From: Sphingopyxis sp. MWB1
GTDB lineage: Bacteria > Pseudomonadota > Alphaproteobacteria > Sphingomonadales > Sphingomonadaceae
Assembly: GCF_000763945.1 (NCBI RefSeq)
Contig: NZ_JQFJ01000002.1
Coordinates: 124,001 to 188,000, forward strand
Direction of reading: 5' to 3'
DNA length: 64,000 nt
Numbering within the stretch: the stretch's first letter is position 1; each line of letters opens with the position of its first letter. This document shows, piece by piece, positions 48,024 through 56,278 of this stretch. The notes beneath the pieces are model-generated. The model saw nothing but the letters and a program-made list of their open reading frames with translations. It was not told where the DNA came from and did not search any database. The translations under genes and the position numbers were made by a program.

Positions 48024-48075
48024 TTGACACATATCTTACTCCCGTTAATTATACCTTGTATAATTAACGGGAGTA
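48024..48075 (+). promoter_or_regulatory. Promoter with a perfect 17-bp palindromic operator
   Basis: A TTGACA -35 box (48024-48029) is followed by an exact inverted repeat: TACTCCCGTTAATTATA (48037-48053), five bases, then its complement (48059-48075). The left arm covers the expected -10 position (around TAATTA/ATTATA), and the right arm contains the GGGAG ribosome site of the next gene. The layout fits autorepression by the TetR-family protein encoded two genes downstream. Confidence 0.7.
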
Positions 48076-48079
48076 TCCT

Positions 48080-48616
48080 GTGGTAACTGGACATATATTC
48101 ATCGCCTCGAGCCTCGATGGCTTTATCGCTCGTGAAAACGGGGACCTTGATTGGCTTCTCAAATATGAGGGAGCAGGCGAGGATCATGGCTATGACGCCT
48201 TCATCCAGGATATCGACGTCATCATCATGGGGCGGGGCACTTATGAAGCGGTGCGAAAAATGGGGCCCTGGTTCTATACCCGCCCTGTCACCGTCCTGTC
48301 GGCCCGGCTTGCACAGCAGAAGGTGCCGCAGGAATTGCAAGGCAAAGTGCGCTTTTCGGACGAGACGCCAGCCGATGTCATGGCGAGGCTGAGCGACGAG
48401 GGTGCGCGCCGCGCCTATGTCGATGGGGGAGCAGTCATCCGCTCGTTCCTCGAGAATCAATTGATCAGCGACATGGTTCTCACGCGCGTACCCATTTTGC
48501 TCGGTGCGGGGCGTCCTCTCTTTGGCGGGGCTTCTCGCGATGTGGCGCTTGTTCACAGGGAGACCAGGTCCTTTCCGTCCGGTCTCGTCCAATCGCGCTA
48601 TGAGGTAGAAAGGTGA
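48080..48616 (+). CDS. Dihydrofolate-reductase-family protein (RibD C-terminal-like)
   Basis: A 178-residue protein of the DHFR/RibD-C fold: HIFIASSLDGFIARENGDLDWL, IIMGRGTYEAVRKMGPW and AYVDGGAVIRSFLENQLISDMVLTRVPILLGAGRPLFG. Members reduce pterin- or flavin-like or other small molecules with NADPH, but most of this branch is uncharacterised and it is not the main DHFR. GTG start after GGGAG. Its stop overlaps the GTG start of the TetR gene. Confidence 0.83.
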   Translation: MVTGHIFIASSLDGFIARENGDLDWLLKYEGAGEDHGYDAFIQDIDVIIMGRGTYEAVRKMGPWFYTRPVTVLSARLAQQKVPQELQGKVRFSDETPADVMARLSDEGARRAYVDGGAVIRSFLENQLISDMVLTRVPILLGAGRPLFGGASRDVALVHRETRSFPSGLVQSRYEVER

Positions 48617-49200
48617 CGACCCGGCGGCGGGGGCGGCCCTCTGCTGATGGTCAGGCTGTTTCCCCCGACGCCATTGTCGCGGAGGCGTTGCGGATACTCG
48701 ATGCCGAAGGTCTCGATCGTTTGACGATGCGCGCGCTGGCCCAGCGGGCAGGCGTCAACCCCATGACCATTTATCATCATTTCACCGACCGGGACGGGCT
48801 TATCAAGGCGCTGGCGGAAAGGGCCTATGCCCATCTTTCCGCGCCGCCCAGCGGCAGCAGGCAGGACAGGGTGCGCCACCTGCTTGGCGGATATTATTCC
48901 GGAGTCGTTCGCTATCCCGATTTGACCTTGGCGATCTTTGCGCGGCCTACATTATTTCCCGATCGCGCGCGGGCGATCACCGGCGCGCTGGCCGATTTGC
49001 TCGGGGAACATGGCGGCCAGCCTCGCTGGACCCATATATTGATTGATTACACCCACGGTGCAGCTCTCGCGGCAGCGCATCGAACGGTCGAGCCGAGGGA
49101 TCACGCCTCAAAAGAGGCCCTGCGCGAAGACTTCGACGCCGGGCTCACCGAATTGTTGGAAGCCTTTGCCCAGTCGGCGGAGCGGACGACAACAGCATAA
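48613..49200 (+). CDS. TetR/AcrR-family regulator
   Basis: A 195-residue repressor. The N-terminal helix-turn-helix is DAIVAEALRILDAEGLDRLTMRALAQRAGVNPMTIYHHFTDRDGLIKALAERAY; the rest is a helical ligand domain with a TetR C-terminal pattern. Its GTG overlaps the DHFR-like stop, so both come from one message. The 17-bp palindrome over the shared promoter is the likely binding site (inference). The ligand is unknown. Confidence 0.87.
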   Translation: MTTRRRGRPSADGQAVSPDAIVAEALRILDAEGLDRLTMRALAQRAGVNPMTIYHHFTDRDGLIKALAERAYAHLSAPPSGSRQDRVRHLLGGYYSGVVRYPDLTLAIFARPTLFPDRARAITGALADLLGEHGGQPRWTHILIDYTHGAALAAAHRTVEPRDHASKEALREDFDAGLTELLEAFAQSAERTTTA

Positions 49201-49233
49201 CGCGGCGGGCGAGAAATCAAGATAAGCCGTGCT

Positions 49234-49324
49234 TGGCGGAGCGGGTGGGATTCGAACCCACGATACGGTTTTGCCGTATACTCACTTTCCAGGCGAGCGC
49301 CTTCGACCACTCGGCCACCGCTCC
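49234..49324 (-). tRNA. tRNA-Ser (anticodon GGA)
   Basis: Minus-strand cloverleaf: acceptor GGAGCGG/CCGCTCC, D arm GGCCGAGTGGTCGAAGGC, anticodon loop CTGGAAA giving GGA, a long variable arm (TATACGGCAAAACCGTAT), T arm GTGGGTTCGAATCCCAC, and an encoded CCA. 91 bases. Confidence 0.97.
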
Positions 49325-49399
49325 GCATTGCACTGGAAGGCGCGCCCTAATGGTTTCGCGGGGCTTTCGCAAGTCGCTTGGGCGTGGCAGACAGATGCA

Positions 49400-50314
49400 A
49401 TGATCCATCGCCTTCTTGCGGCCTCCATGGCCCTCGCGCTCGCTCTTCCCGGCCATGCAGCCGAGAGCGGAGTTTCACCTGCCGAAATCGTCGCCACCGC
49501 GCCCGCTGCGGCCTGGGTTACGATTGCGCCCAAGGATCTGCTTGTGATGGATCTGGCACCGGATGCGGCGGGTAAGGGGCGCCAAGTTGTCATCCAGTTG
49601 ATGCCCGCACCCTTCGCCCGGGGATGGGTCGGCAATATCCGCAAGCTGGCCGCTGCCCATTGGTGGGATGGCATGGCGATCACCCGCGTGCAGGATAATT
49701 ATGTCGTCCAATGGGGCGACCCCGATGCCGAGGACGCGGCCAAAGCCAAGCCGCTGCCCAAGGATTTGGCGGTGATGGGCGAGGGGGACTATGTCGTCGC
49801 AGGCGCGCCACCTTCGCGCGGCCCGGAGAAGGACGCCTATGCCGCTGCTACCGGCTTTTATGCCGGCTGGCCCATCGCCTATGACAAGGAGGGGCAATGG
49901 CCCGTACATTGCTATGCCATGGTTGGCGTGGGCCGCAATTTATCGCCCGACACGGGAACCGGCGCAGAGCTTTACACGGTGATCGGCCATGCCCCGCGCC
50001 ATCTTGACCGCAATATCGCGCTGGCGGGGCGGGTGATCAGCGGGATTGAGCATCTCTCCAGCCTGCCGCGCGGCACGGGGGCGCTGGGCTTTTATGAAGA
50101 TCCGGCGGAACGGACAATGATTCGCCAAATTCGTATGGGAAGCGACTTGCCACAGGCGGAGCAGCCGCAACTGCAATATCTCTCGACCGAAAGCGCCAGC
50201 TTCACGCGCTATGCCGACGCCCGGGCCAATCGCCGGGATGCCTTTTTCATCCGGCCCGCGGGCGGCGCGGATATATGCAATATCCCGGTTCCGGTGCGCG
50301 TAACCCCGCAATAG
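49400..50314 (+). CDS. Secreted cyclophilin-type peptidyl-prolyl isomerase
   Basis: A 304-residue protein with signal peptide MIHRLLAASMALALALPGHAAE. The cyclophilin-like part reads VVIQLMPAPFARGWVGNIRKLAAAHWWDGMAITRVQDNYVVQWGDP; later segments (GFYEDPAERTMIRQIRMGSDLP) fit longer alphaproteobacterial members. It should assist protein folding in the periplasm. The ATG giving a signal peptide is used; upstream open frame crosses the tRNA gene antisense. Confidence 0.82.
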   Translation: MIHRLLAASMALALALPGHAAESGVSPAEIVATAPAAAWVTIAPKDLLVMDLAPDAAGKGRQVVIQLMPAPFARGWVGNIRKLAAAHWWDGMAITRVQDNYVVQWGDPDAEDAAKAKPLPKDLAVMGEGDYVVAGAPPSRGPEKDAYAAATGFYAGWPIAYDKEGQWPVHCYAMVGVGRNLSPDTGTGAELYTVIGHAPRHLDRNIALAGRVISGIEHLSSLPRGTGALGFYEDPAERTMIRQIRMGSDLPQAEQPQLQYLSTESASFTRYADARANRRDAFFIRPAGGADICNIPVPVRVTPQ

Positions 50315-50329
50315 CGGCGTGCGGGGACC

Positions 50330-50644
50330 ATGGAGGATTTCACTGTCACGACCCGGCTCTGGCGCTGGCAGTCGGCGAGCGGGCCGGGGGCGTGGTTCTT
50401 CCTCACCATCGACGGGGAGGCGGCTGACAACATCCGCATGGCAGCGCTGAGCGGGCAATGGCTGGAAAAGCGGCGCGGGTTCGGCTCGGCCAAGGTGCAG
50501 GCGTGCATTGGCGCGACGCGGTGGAGCACGTCGCTCTTTCCGCACAAGCAGAGCGGCGGCTGGCTGCTGCCGGTCAAGGCGGCGGTTCGCAAGGCAGAGG
50601 GGCTGGCCGAAGGCGCTGCGGTGACGGTGACCGTCAGTCTTTAG
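50330..50644 (+). CDS. DUF1905-domain protein
   Basis: A 104-residue small beta-barrel-like protein: FTVTTRLWRWQSASGPGAWFFLTID, GFGSAKVQACIGATRWSTSLFPHKQSGGWLLPVKAAVRKAEGL match the DUF1905 pattern. Function unknown. It follows the cyclophilin by 15 bases and probably shares its message. The 3' end overlaps a small ORF on the other strand by 11 bases. Confidence 0.85.
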   Translation: MEDFTVTTRLWRWQSASGPGAWFFLTIDGEAADNIRMAALSGQWLEKRRGFGSAKVQACIGATRWSTSLFPHKQSGGWLLPVKAAVRKAEGLAEGAAVTVTVSL

Positions 50645-50762
50645 CGCTGTTTTCGGCCTCGGCATCGCGAGCCTGCGCCTTGCGCTTGCGCAAATTGGCG
50701 CGGAGGGCTTCGGCGAGGCGTTTTTCGCGTTCTTGTTCGCTGGGGGCGGGTTTCCTGTTCAC
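50634..50762 (-). CDS. Small basic protein, function unknown
   Basis: A 42-residue highly charged peptide from a GTG: NRKPAPSEQEREKRLAEALRANLRKRKAQARDAEAEN. It is predicted to be a single charged helix and resembles, from memory, small conserved alphaproteobacterial proteins of the EKRLAEALRANLRRRKAQ type. No clear ribosome site; it overlaps the DUF1905 gene end. Confidence 0.5.
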   Translation of the reverse strand: MNRKPAPSEQEREKRLAEALRANLRKRKAQARDAEAENSAKD

Positions 50763-50807
50763 GCTGCGGCAATCGTGTGAAAAAGCATTTTCGTCAAGCC
50801 TCACGCC

Positions 50808-50836
50808 TTGACAGGCGAGGGGCGTCCCGCCATAGG
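50808..50836 (+). promoter_or_regulatory. Possible tRNA-Thr promoter
   Basis: CTTGACA (-35) is followed after 17 bases by CATAGG, a weak -10. It would place the transcript start about 35 bases before the tRNA. Only the -35 is convincing. Confidence 0.35.
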
Positions 50837-50877
50837 CCGCGCCTGTCCGGCGAACTTATGTCGCCCGGCTTTCCGGC

Positions 50878-50952
<75 letters not shown>

Positions 50953-51049
50953 CTTCCCGTTTTTGCAAAAGTTTCTTTCTCCCTCTTGCGTTCAAACGAT
51001 CTCTCCATAAAGTCACTTAATGACACCGGTTACCAATGGGGAGAAGGCC

Positions 51050-52426
51050 ATGACCATCAAAAAGGACATTTCGCGCTGGGCGTTGTCGTGCACGGCCGGA
51101 TTGCTGCTGCTGGCTCCTTGGCACCAGGGGGCAGCCCAGGAGAAGGCTGCGGAGCTTCGAGTGGCACAAAATGGACGGCATTTGGTCGCCGCCGACGATG
51201 TTCCCTTTTTCTATCTCGCGGACACCGCATGGGCGATGTTCCATCGACTGAACCGAGAAGAGGTTGATGCCTATTTGAAGGATCGCGCAAAAAAGGGCTT
51301 TAATGTCATTCAAGCTGTGGTTCTGGCCGAGCTGGGCGGAATAACAGAGCCCAATTCTTATGGCGATATGGCGCTGCTGGATGGAAACCCTGCCACGCCC
51401 AACCCTGCATATTTTCGTCACGTGGACTATGCCGTTCGACGTGCGAACGAGCAGGGATTAGCCATTGGGTTGCTGCCGTCGTGGGGGCGCTATTGGCGGG
51501 ATGGAAAGGAGCAGATTTTCGATGTGGAAAGCGCCGAAATCTTCGGAGAGTATCTGGGGAAGCGATATCGCCATGCCAATCTGATCTGGATATTGGGCGG
51601 CGATTCCAATGTCCGCTCTGCCAAGGAACGAAAAATTATTGATGCCATGGCCCGTGGATTGCGAAAAGGAGATGGCGGGCGGCATTTGATTAGCTTTCAT
51701 CCACGAGGTCCCGGCTTGGCTTCCAAGCAGCTTGGCGATGCAAAATGGCTGGATTTTTACATGAGCCAGTCGTCCCATGCCGCCCGTGATCTGGATACCG
51801 GACTGTACATCGAACATGATCGTCGAATGCAACCCCGACGTCCGGTTATTGACGGCGAGCCACGCTATGAAGGCATTCCTGTGGGCTTTTACAATCAGGG
51901 CCATGATCCCAGATTGCGTTTCGACGACACTGATACGCGGCAAGCGGGTTGGTGGGCGCTTCTCGCCGGGGCGGCGGGGCATAGCTACGGGAATAATAAT
52001 GTTTGGCAGATGTGGACGACGGCAAGGGAGCCCGCCATCGGAGCCAACCGCCCCTGGATCGAAGCCCTGGATGATCCAGGGGCCCGCCAGGCCGGATATC
52101 TGCGTCGCTTTGCAGAAGCGCATGATTTTGCAAATTGGGAGCCCCGGCAGGACCTCATTCTTGATGGTTCCCTGTCTGGTCCGGCCAAAATTCGTGCGGC
52201 GCGAGCCCGCGATGGGCACCGTATTATCGTCTACTCCCCGCGCGGAGAGCCGTTTACGCTCGACTTGGGAGAGGTGAATGGGGCCATGCACAATCAATCG
52301 TGGTTTGATCCGCGCTATGGCGTTTCCTACAAATTTCGAACAGAACAAAGCCATGGAATCCAGGCCTTTGTTCCGCCTTCATCGGGGCGCGGGCAGGACT
52401 GGGTTCTAGTGCTGGAGAGCCAATAG
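51050..52426 (+). CDS. Secreted apiosidase-like glycoside hydrolase (DUF4038, GH140-type)
   Basis: A 458-residue secreted protein: signal peptide MTIKKDISRWALSCTAGLLLLAPWHQGAAQ, a (beta/alpha)8 DUF4038 barrel (PFFYLADTAWAMFHRLNREEVDAYLKDRAKKGFNVIQ), then a C-terminal collagen-binding-like beta domain. Likely catalytic acids are the aspartate in LIWILGGDSN (~183) and the glutamate in IDGEPRYEG (~270), matching the GH140 apiosidase acting on pectin rhamnogalacturonan II. Strong ribosome site GGGGAGAAGG. G+C is low (29 of 60 in 51301-51360), suggesting transfer. No other pectin genes nearby. Confidence 0.8.
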   Translation: MTIKKDISRWALSCTAGLLLLAPWHQGAAQEKAAELRVAQNGRHLVAADDVPFFYLADTAWAMFHRLNREEVDAYLKDRAKKGFNVIQAVVLAELGGITEPNSYGDMALLDGNPATPNPAYFRHVDYAVRRANEQGLAIGLLPSWGRYWRDGKEQIFDVESAEIFGEYLGKRYRHANLIWILGGDSNVRSAKERKIIDAMARGLRKGDGGRHLISFHPRGPGLASKQLGDAKWLDFYMSQSSHAARDLDTGLYIEHDRRMQPRRPVIDGEPRYEGIPVGFYNQGHDPRLRFDDTDTRQAGWWALLAGAAGHSYGNNNVWQMWTTAREPAIGANRPWIEALDDPGARQAGYLRRFAEAHDFANWEPRQDLILDGSLSGPAKIRAARARDGHRIIVYSPRGEPFTLDLGEVNGAMHNQSWFDPRYGVSYKFRTEQSHGIQAFVPPSSGRGQDWVLVLESQ

Positions 52427-52442
52427 GGGGTTCGCCCCCTAT
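52423..52442 (+). terminator. UUCG-capped hairpin ending the glycosidase gene
   Basis: An 8-bp perfect stem ATAGGGGG/CCCCCTAT with a TTCG tetraloop overlaps the glycosidase stop codon. There is no long T-run afterwards, so it may be a terminator or a 3' stabilising structure. Confidence 0.55.
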
Positions 52443-52483
52443 GATAGCTTGGAACGCAGTCCGCGCATATTCTGCCCTACTGA

Positions 52484-53362
52484 TCAGATTTTAGCCGCCA
52501 GCAGCCAGTCGTGGAACAGTTTGACCGCGGGTTGGCGGAGCGCGCGGGGGCGGCAGACGAACCAATAGCTGTAGGGGCTGTCGACATCATGGTCGAACAG
52601 GCGGACGAGGCGCGGGTCGTGGGCATCGTCGAAATGATGGCCGTGCATGAAGGCCACGCCAATGCCCTGCGCGGCGGCTTCGAGCATCAGCGGTCCCGAA
52701 TCGAAATAGTCGGTCGCGGCGGGCTCCAGCCAGGGCATGCCGACCGCCTTTTTCCATTCGAGAAAGGTTTCGGGCATTTCGCGGTGGAGCAGGATCGTCA
52801 CCCGCTGCAATTGTTCCGGGACGGTGATCGGCCGCTCGCCGTCATCGAGCGTGCGCGCGGCGATGGGGAAAACCTTGTCCTGATCGAGCCGCGCCGCATA
52901 AAGCGCCGGGTCGATCGAGCGGGCGAGGGTGATCGCCGCGTCGATCCCGTCGCCAAGCCGCGCTTCGGCATGCGACAGGGTTTCAATGTCGATATGCAGT
53001 TCGGGATGCGCGCGGCGAAGCTCGGGAAGGCGCGGAAACAGGCGCTGCTGCGCGAACAGCGGCAGGATATTCAGCCGCAGGCGCAGCGTCGCGTCGGGGC
53101 TGGACGCCTTTTCGATGACGCTGCGCAGATCATCGAGGATCGGCCATAGCTGCCCTTGCAGCTCGCGTCCGGCCTCGGTCAGGCTCAGCCCATGGTGATG
53201 GCGGTTGAAAAGCGGGCGGCCGATCGCATGTTCCAGCGTCTGGATACGCCGCGACAGGGCGGGCATCGACAGGCCAAGCTCCAGCGCGGCCGCCTTGACC
53301 GTGCCGTGGCGTGCGACCTCCAGAAAGGCCTCCATGCTGCTAAGGGGTGGAAGTCGTGCCAT
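52484..53362 (-). CDS. LysR-family transcriptional regulator (GcvA-like)
   Basis: A 292-residue regulator with the LysR helix-turn-helix (LPPLSSMEAFLEVARHGTVKAAALELGLSMPALSRRIQTLEHAIGRPLFNR) and a periplasmic-binding-protein-like effector domain (LRLRLNILPLFAQQRLFPRLPEL, ITLARSIDPALYAARL). It is closest in style to GcvA-type members. Target unknown; it is divergent from the Cdc48-like gene, with an inverted repeat in between. The ATG at the start of ARLPPLSS is used. Confidence 0.87.
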   Translation of the reverse strand: MARLPPLSSMEAFLEVARHGTVKAAALELGLSMPALSRRIQTLEHAIGRPLFNRHHHGLSLTEAGRELQGQLWPILDDLRSVIEKASSPDATLRLRLNILPLFAQQRLFPRLPELRRAHPELHIDIETLSHAEARLGDGIDAAITLARSIDPALYAARLDQDKVFPIAARTLDDGERPITVPEQLQRVTILLHREMPETFLEWKKAVGMPWLEPAATDYFDSGPLMLEAAAQGIGVAFMHGHHFDDAHDPRLVRLFDHDVDSPYSYWFVCRPRALRQPAVKLFHDWLLAAKI

Positions 53363-53385
53363 ATTCCCGTCCTGCGCGATGATGG

Positions 53386-53431
53386 CATGATGCGCGCGGA
53401 ACCGCCACAGGAAATTGTGCATTGCATCATG
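53386..53431. promoter_or_regulatory. Inverted repeat CATGATGC/GCATCATG in the LysR-Cdc48 gap
   Basis: Two exact 8-base complements with centres about 38 bases apart, in the 152-base divergent region. Position and symmetry would suit a LysR recognition plus activation site, but LysR sites vary and this could be chance. Confidence 0.3.
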
Positions 53432-53514
53432 AAAGTGGAATCGCTGGGGGGTCGTAAAAGCAAATTGATCACCCTATCTTTCCGATATTCATAGCATTTC
53501 GCAGGAGAGACGCC

Positions 53515-55851
53515 TTGGCCGACGCGGCGACAAAAGAAAAACAGGTGAAACTGCAGGTGGCGAATGCCCGGGCCGAGGAAAGCGGTGGGGGCGTTGCGCG
53601 CATTCCCCGCGCGGTCATGGCCGAACTGGGCCTGGCCGAAGGCGATGTTGTGCAGATTCGCGGCAAGCGCGACACGGTCTCACGGGTGATGGCGCCCTAT
53701 GCCGAGGATGAGGGGCTGAATGTCATCCGCCTCGACGGTCTGCAACGCGCCAACGCCGACGCCGGTGCGGGCGATATGGTGGTGCTGAGCCGGGTCGACA
53801 TGCGCCCCGCGACCCGCGTGACCTTTGCTCCCGCACAGCAGAATCTGCGCCTGCAAGGCTCCGCAATCGCTCTGAAACGCAGCTTTTTCGGTCGGCCGCT
53901 GGTTGCGGGTGATGCGGTGGCGACCGCGGGGCAACAGCGCCTGCCCTCGGGCGATATGCCCCCGCAGCTTCGTCAGATGCTCAACGCACCGGCCTATGCC
54001 TTGGCCGAAGTGCGTCTGCTCGTCGTGTCGGCGGCGCCCAAGGGCGTCGTCTATATCGACGAGAATACCGAGGTAGAGCTGCTTCCCGAATATCAGGAGC
54101 CGCAGGATGCGCGGCGCACCGATGTCACCTATGACGATCTGGGCGGGCTGGGTGATACGATCGACCAGCTTCGCGAAATGGTCGAACTGCCGCTGCGCTA
54201 TCCCGAACTTTTCCGCCGGCTGGGCGTCGACCCGCCGCGCGGGGTGCTGCTCCATGGGCCGCCGGGAACGGGCAAGACCCGGCTGGCGCGCGCGGTCGCC
54301 AATGAAAGCGACGCGCAATTTTTCCTGATCAACGGCCCCGAAGTCATGGGCTCTGCCTATGGCGAGTCCGAAAAGCGGCTGCGCGAGATTTTCGAGGCCG
54401 CGGCCAAGGCGGCCCCTTCGATCCTGTTCATCGACGAAATCGATTCGATCGCGCCCAAGCGCGGGCAGGTGCAGGGCGAGGCTGAAAAGCGCCTTGTCGC
54501 CCAGCTTTTGACGCTGATGGACGGGCTGGAGCCGCGCACCAATCTGGTCGTCATCGCCGCGACCAATCGCCCCGATGCGATTGACGAAGCGCTGCGGCGG
54601 CCGGGCCGCTTTGACCGCGAAATCGTCATCGGCGTTCCCGATGAAAGCGGGCGGCGCGAGATTTTGGGCATCCACACGCGCGGGATGCCGCTTGCGGAAG
54701 ATGTCGATCTCGCCGAGCTCGCGCGCACGACCTTCGGCTTCGTCGGGGCTGATATGGCGGCGCTGACACGCGAAGCCGCGATTGAGGCGGTGCGGCGCAT
54801 CATGCCGCGGATCAACCTCGAAGAAGGAACGATCCCGCCCGAAGTGCTGGAAGAAATCCGCGTTACGCGCGCCGATTTTCTCAACGCGCTGAAACGGGTG
54901 CAGCCCTCTGCCATGCGCGAGGTGATGGTGCAGGCGCCCTCCATTCGCTGGAAGGATATTGGCGGGCTCGACGATGCTCGCGACAAGATGATGGAAGGGA
55001 TTGAGCTTCCGCTCAAGCATCCGGAGGCCTTCCGCCGCCTCGGCATTCGTCCGGCCAAGGGGTTCTTGCTCTATGGGCCGCCAGGAACGGGGAAAACCTT
55101 GCTCGCCAAGGCGACCGCGCGCGAATCGGACGCCAATTTCATCGCGATCAAATCATCGGACCTTTTGTCCAAATGGTATGGAGAGAGCGAGCAGCAGATT
55201 GCGCGCCTGTTCGCGCGCGCCCGCGCTGTTGCGCCGACGATCATATTCATCGATGAGCTGGACAGCCTGGTTCCCGCGCGCGGCAGCGGCGCGTCGGGTG
55301 AGCCGCAGGTCACCGAGCGTGTCGTCAACACCATCCTGGCGGAGATGGACGGGATAGAGGAAATGCAGTCGGTCGTCGTCATCGGCGCGACCAACCGCCC
55401 CAATCTGATCGACCCCGCCTTGCTGCGCCCCGGCCGGCTCGATGAGCTGATCTATGTATCGGTCCCCGATAAGGGCGGTCGGCAGCGCATCCTTGAGATC
55501 CATACGGCCAAAATGCCGCTGGCGGACAATGTCGACCTGCCGGCGCTCGCTGAAAAGGCGGATCGTTTCACAGGGGCCGATCTGGAAGATCTTGTGCGCC
55601 GGGCCGGGCTGGCAGCGCTCAAACGCTCCATGGACAGCGAAACGGTGACCATGGAAGACTTTGAATCCGCGCTCAAGGACACCCGCGCATCGGTGACCGA
55701 AGCGATGGAACGCGAATATGAAAAAATCCAGGGTGAGATCAAGCAGAAGGCGCGTAGCGCCGATCCTATCGGCTTTTTCGCGCCCGGCATGCTGAAGCCC
55801 GTGCGCGAGCAAAAGCATGAGCCGGAGGAAGCGGCGAAGAAGGAGCGCTGA
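53515..55851 (+). CDS. Cdc48/VAT-like double AAA+ ATPase
   Basis: A 778-residue ATPase of the Cdc48/p97/VAT type. The N-terminal substrate-binding domain (residues 1-~200: RIPRAVMAELGLAEGDVVQIRGKRDTVSRV is the double-psi barrel) is followed by D1 (Walker A GPPGTGKT at ~247, Walker B ILFIDEIDSIAPKRG) and D2 (Walker A at ~521, IIFIDELDSLVPARG). Such machines unfold proteins or take apart complexes. TTG start with GGAG upstream. The C-terminus (AAKKER) lacks the HbYX proteasome-docking motif of archaeal VAT. Confidence 0.92.
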   Translation: MADAATKEKQVKLQVANARAEESGGGVARIPRAVMAELGLAEGDVVQIRGKRDTVSRVMAPYAEDEGLNVIRLDGLQRANADAGAGDMVVLSRVDMRPATRVTFAPAQQNLRLQGSAIALKRSFFGRPLVAGDAVATAGQQRLPSGDMPPQLRQMLNAPAYALAEVRLLVVSAAPKGVVYIDENTEVELLPEYQEPQDARRTDVTYDDLGGLGDTIDQLREMVELPLRYPELFRRLGVDPPRGVLLHGPPGTGKTRLARAVANESDAQFFLINGPEVMGSAYGESEKRLREIFEAAAKAAPSILFIDEIDSIAPKRGQVQGEAEKRLVAQLLTLMDGLEPRTNLVVIAATNRPDAIDEALRRPGRFDREIVIGVPDESGRREILGIHTRGMPLAEDVDLAELARTTFGFVGADMAALTREAAIEAVRRIMPRINLEEGTIPPEVLEEIRVTRADFLNALKRVQPSAMREVMVQAPSIRWKDIGGLDDARDKMMEGIELPLKHPEAFRRLGIRPAKGFLLYGPPGTGKTLLAKATARESDANFIAIKSSDLLSKWYGESEQQIARLFARARAVAPTIIFIDELDSLVPARGSGASGEPQVTERVVNTILAEMDGIEEMQSVVVIGATNRPNLIDPALLRPGRLDELIYVSVPDKGGRQRILEIHTAKMPLADNVDLPALAEKADRFTGADLEDLVRRAGLAALKRSMDSETVTMEDFESALKDTRASVTEAMEREYEKIQGEIKQKARSADPIGFFAPGMLKPVREQKHEPEEAAKKER

Positions 55852-55883
55852 TCCTTGCTGTCAAGCTGGGCGGGCGGCGTGGA

Positions 55884-56171
55884 TTATCCGCCGCTCTCCC
55901 GCTTGGCCTGTTCATGGTGGCGGATCACTTCCTCGATAATGAAGCGCAGAAATTTCTCGCTGAACTCAGGGTCCAGATCAGCTTCGCGGGCCAGCGAGCG
56001 CAGTCGTTCGATCTGACGTTCCTCGCGTCCGGGATCGGCGGGGGGCAGTCCTTCGCGGGCCTTGAGCTCGCCTACCGCCTTGGTCACCTTGAATCGTTCC
56101 GCCAGCATATAGACGAGCGCGGCGTCGATATTGTCGATGCTCTGACGATAATGGCTCAACTGATCCTGCAT
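55884..56171 (-). CDS. Chorismate mutase (AroQ type)
   Basis: A 95-residue all-helical chorismate mutase that turns chorismate into prephenate for Phe/Tyr synthesis. Residues fitting the active site: R in YRQSIDNIDAALVYMLAERFKVTKAVGELK, with the conserved ID..L...L.ER pattern and the KxxxE-like VGELKAREGLP. It is a free-standing single-domain form. It converges with the AAA gene and is divergent from the polyprenyl synthase. Confidence 0.88.
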   Translation of the reverse strand: MQDQLSHYRQSIDNIDAALVYMLAERFKVTKAVGELKAREGLPPADPGREERQIERLRSLAREADLDPEFSEKFLRFIIEEVIRHHEQAKRESGG

Positions 56172-56278
56172 GACGGTGCGGCTCCCTTTTTGCGCCGCAC
56201 GCTTGGCACCGACCAGGGGGCGGTGGCAAGCCGAAAGTCATTGCAAAATCCTCCCCGCTTGGCCAAGGCGAGGCCATT

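Noticed and set aside
48059..48064. TATAAT as the -10 box of the DHFR-like/TetR promoter
   Set aside because: It is 29 bases from the TTGACA box and 16 bases before the start codon; the spacing does not suit sigma-70, and the sequence is explained as part of the palindrome arm.
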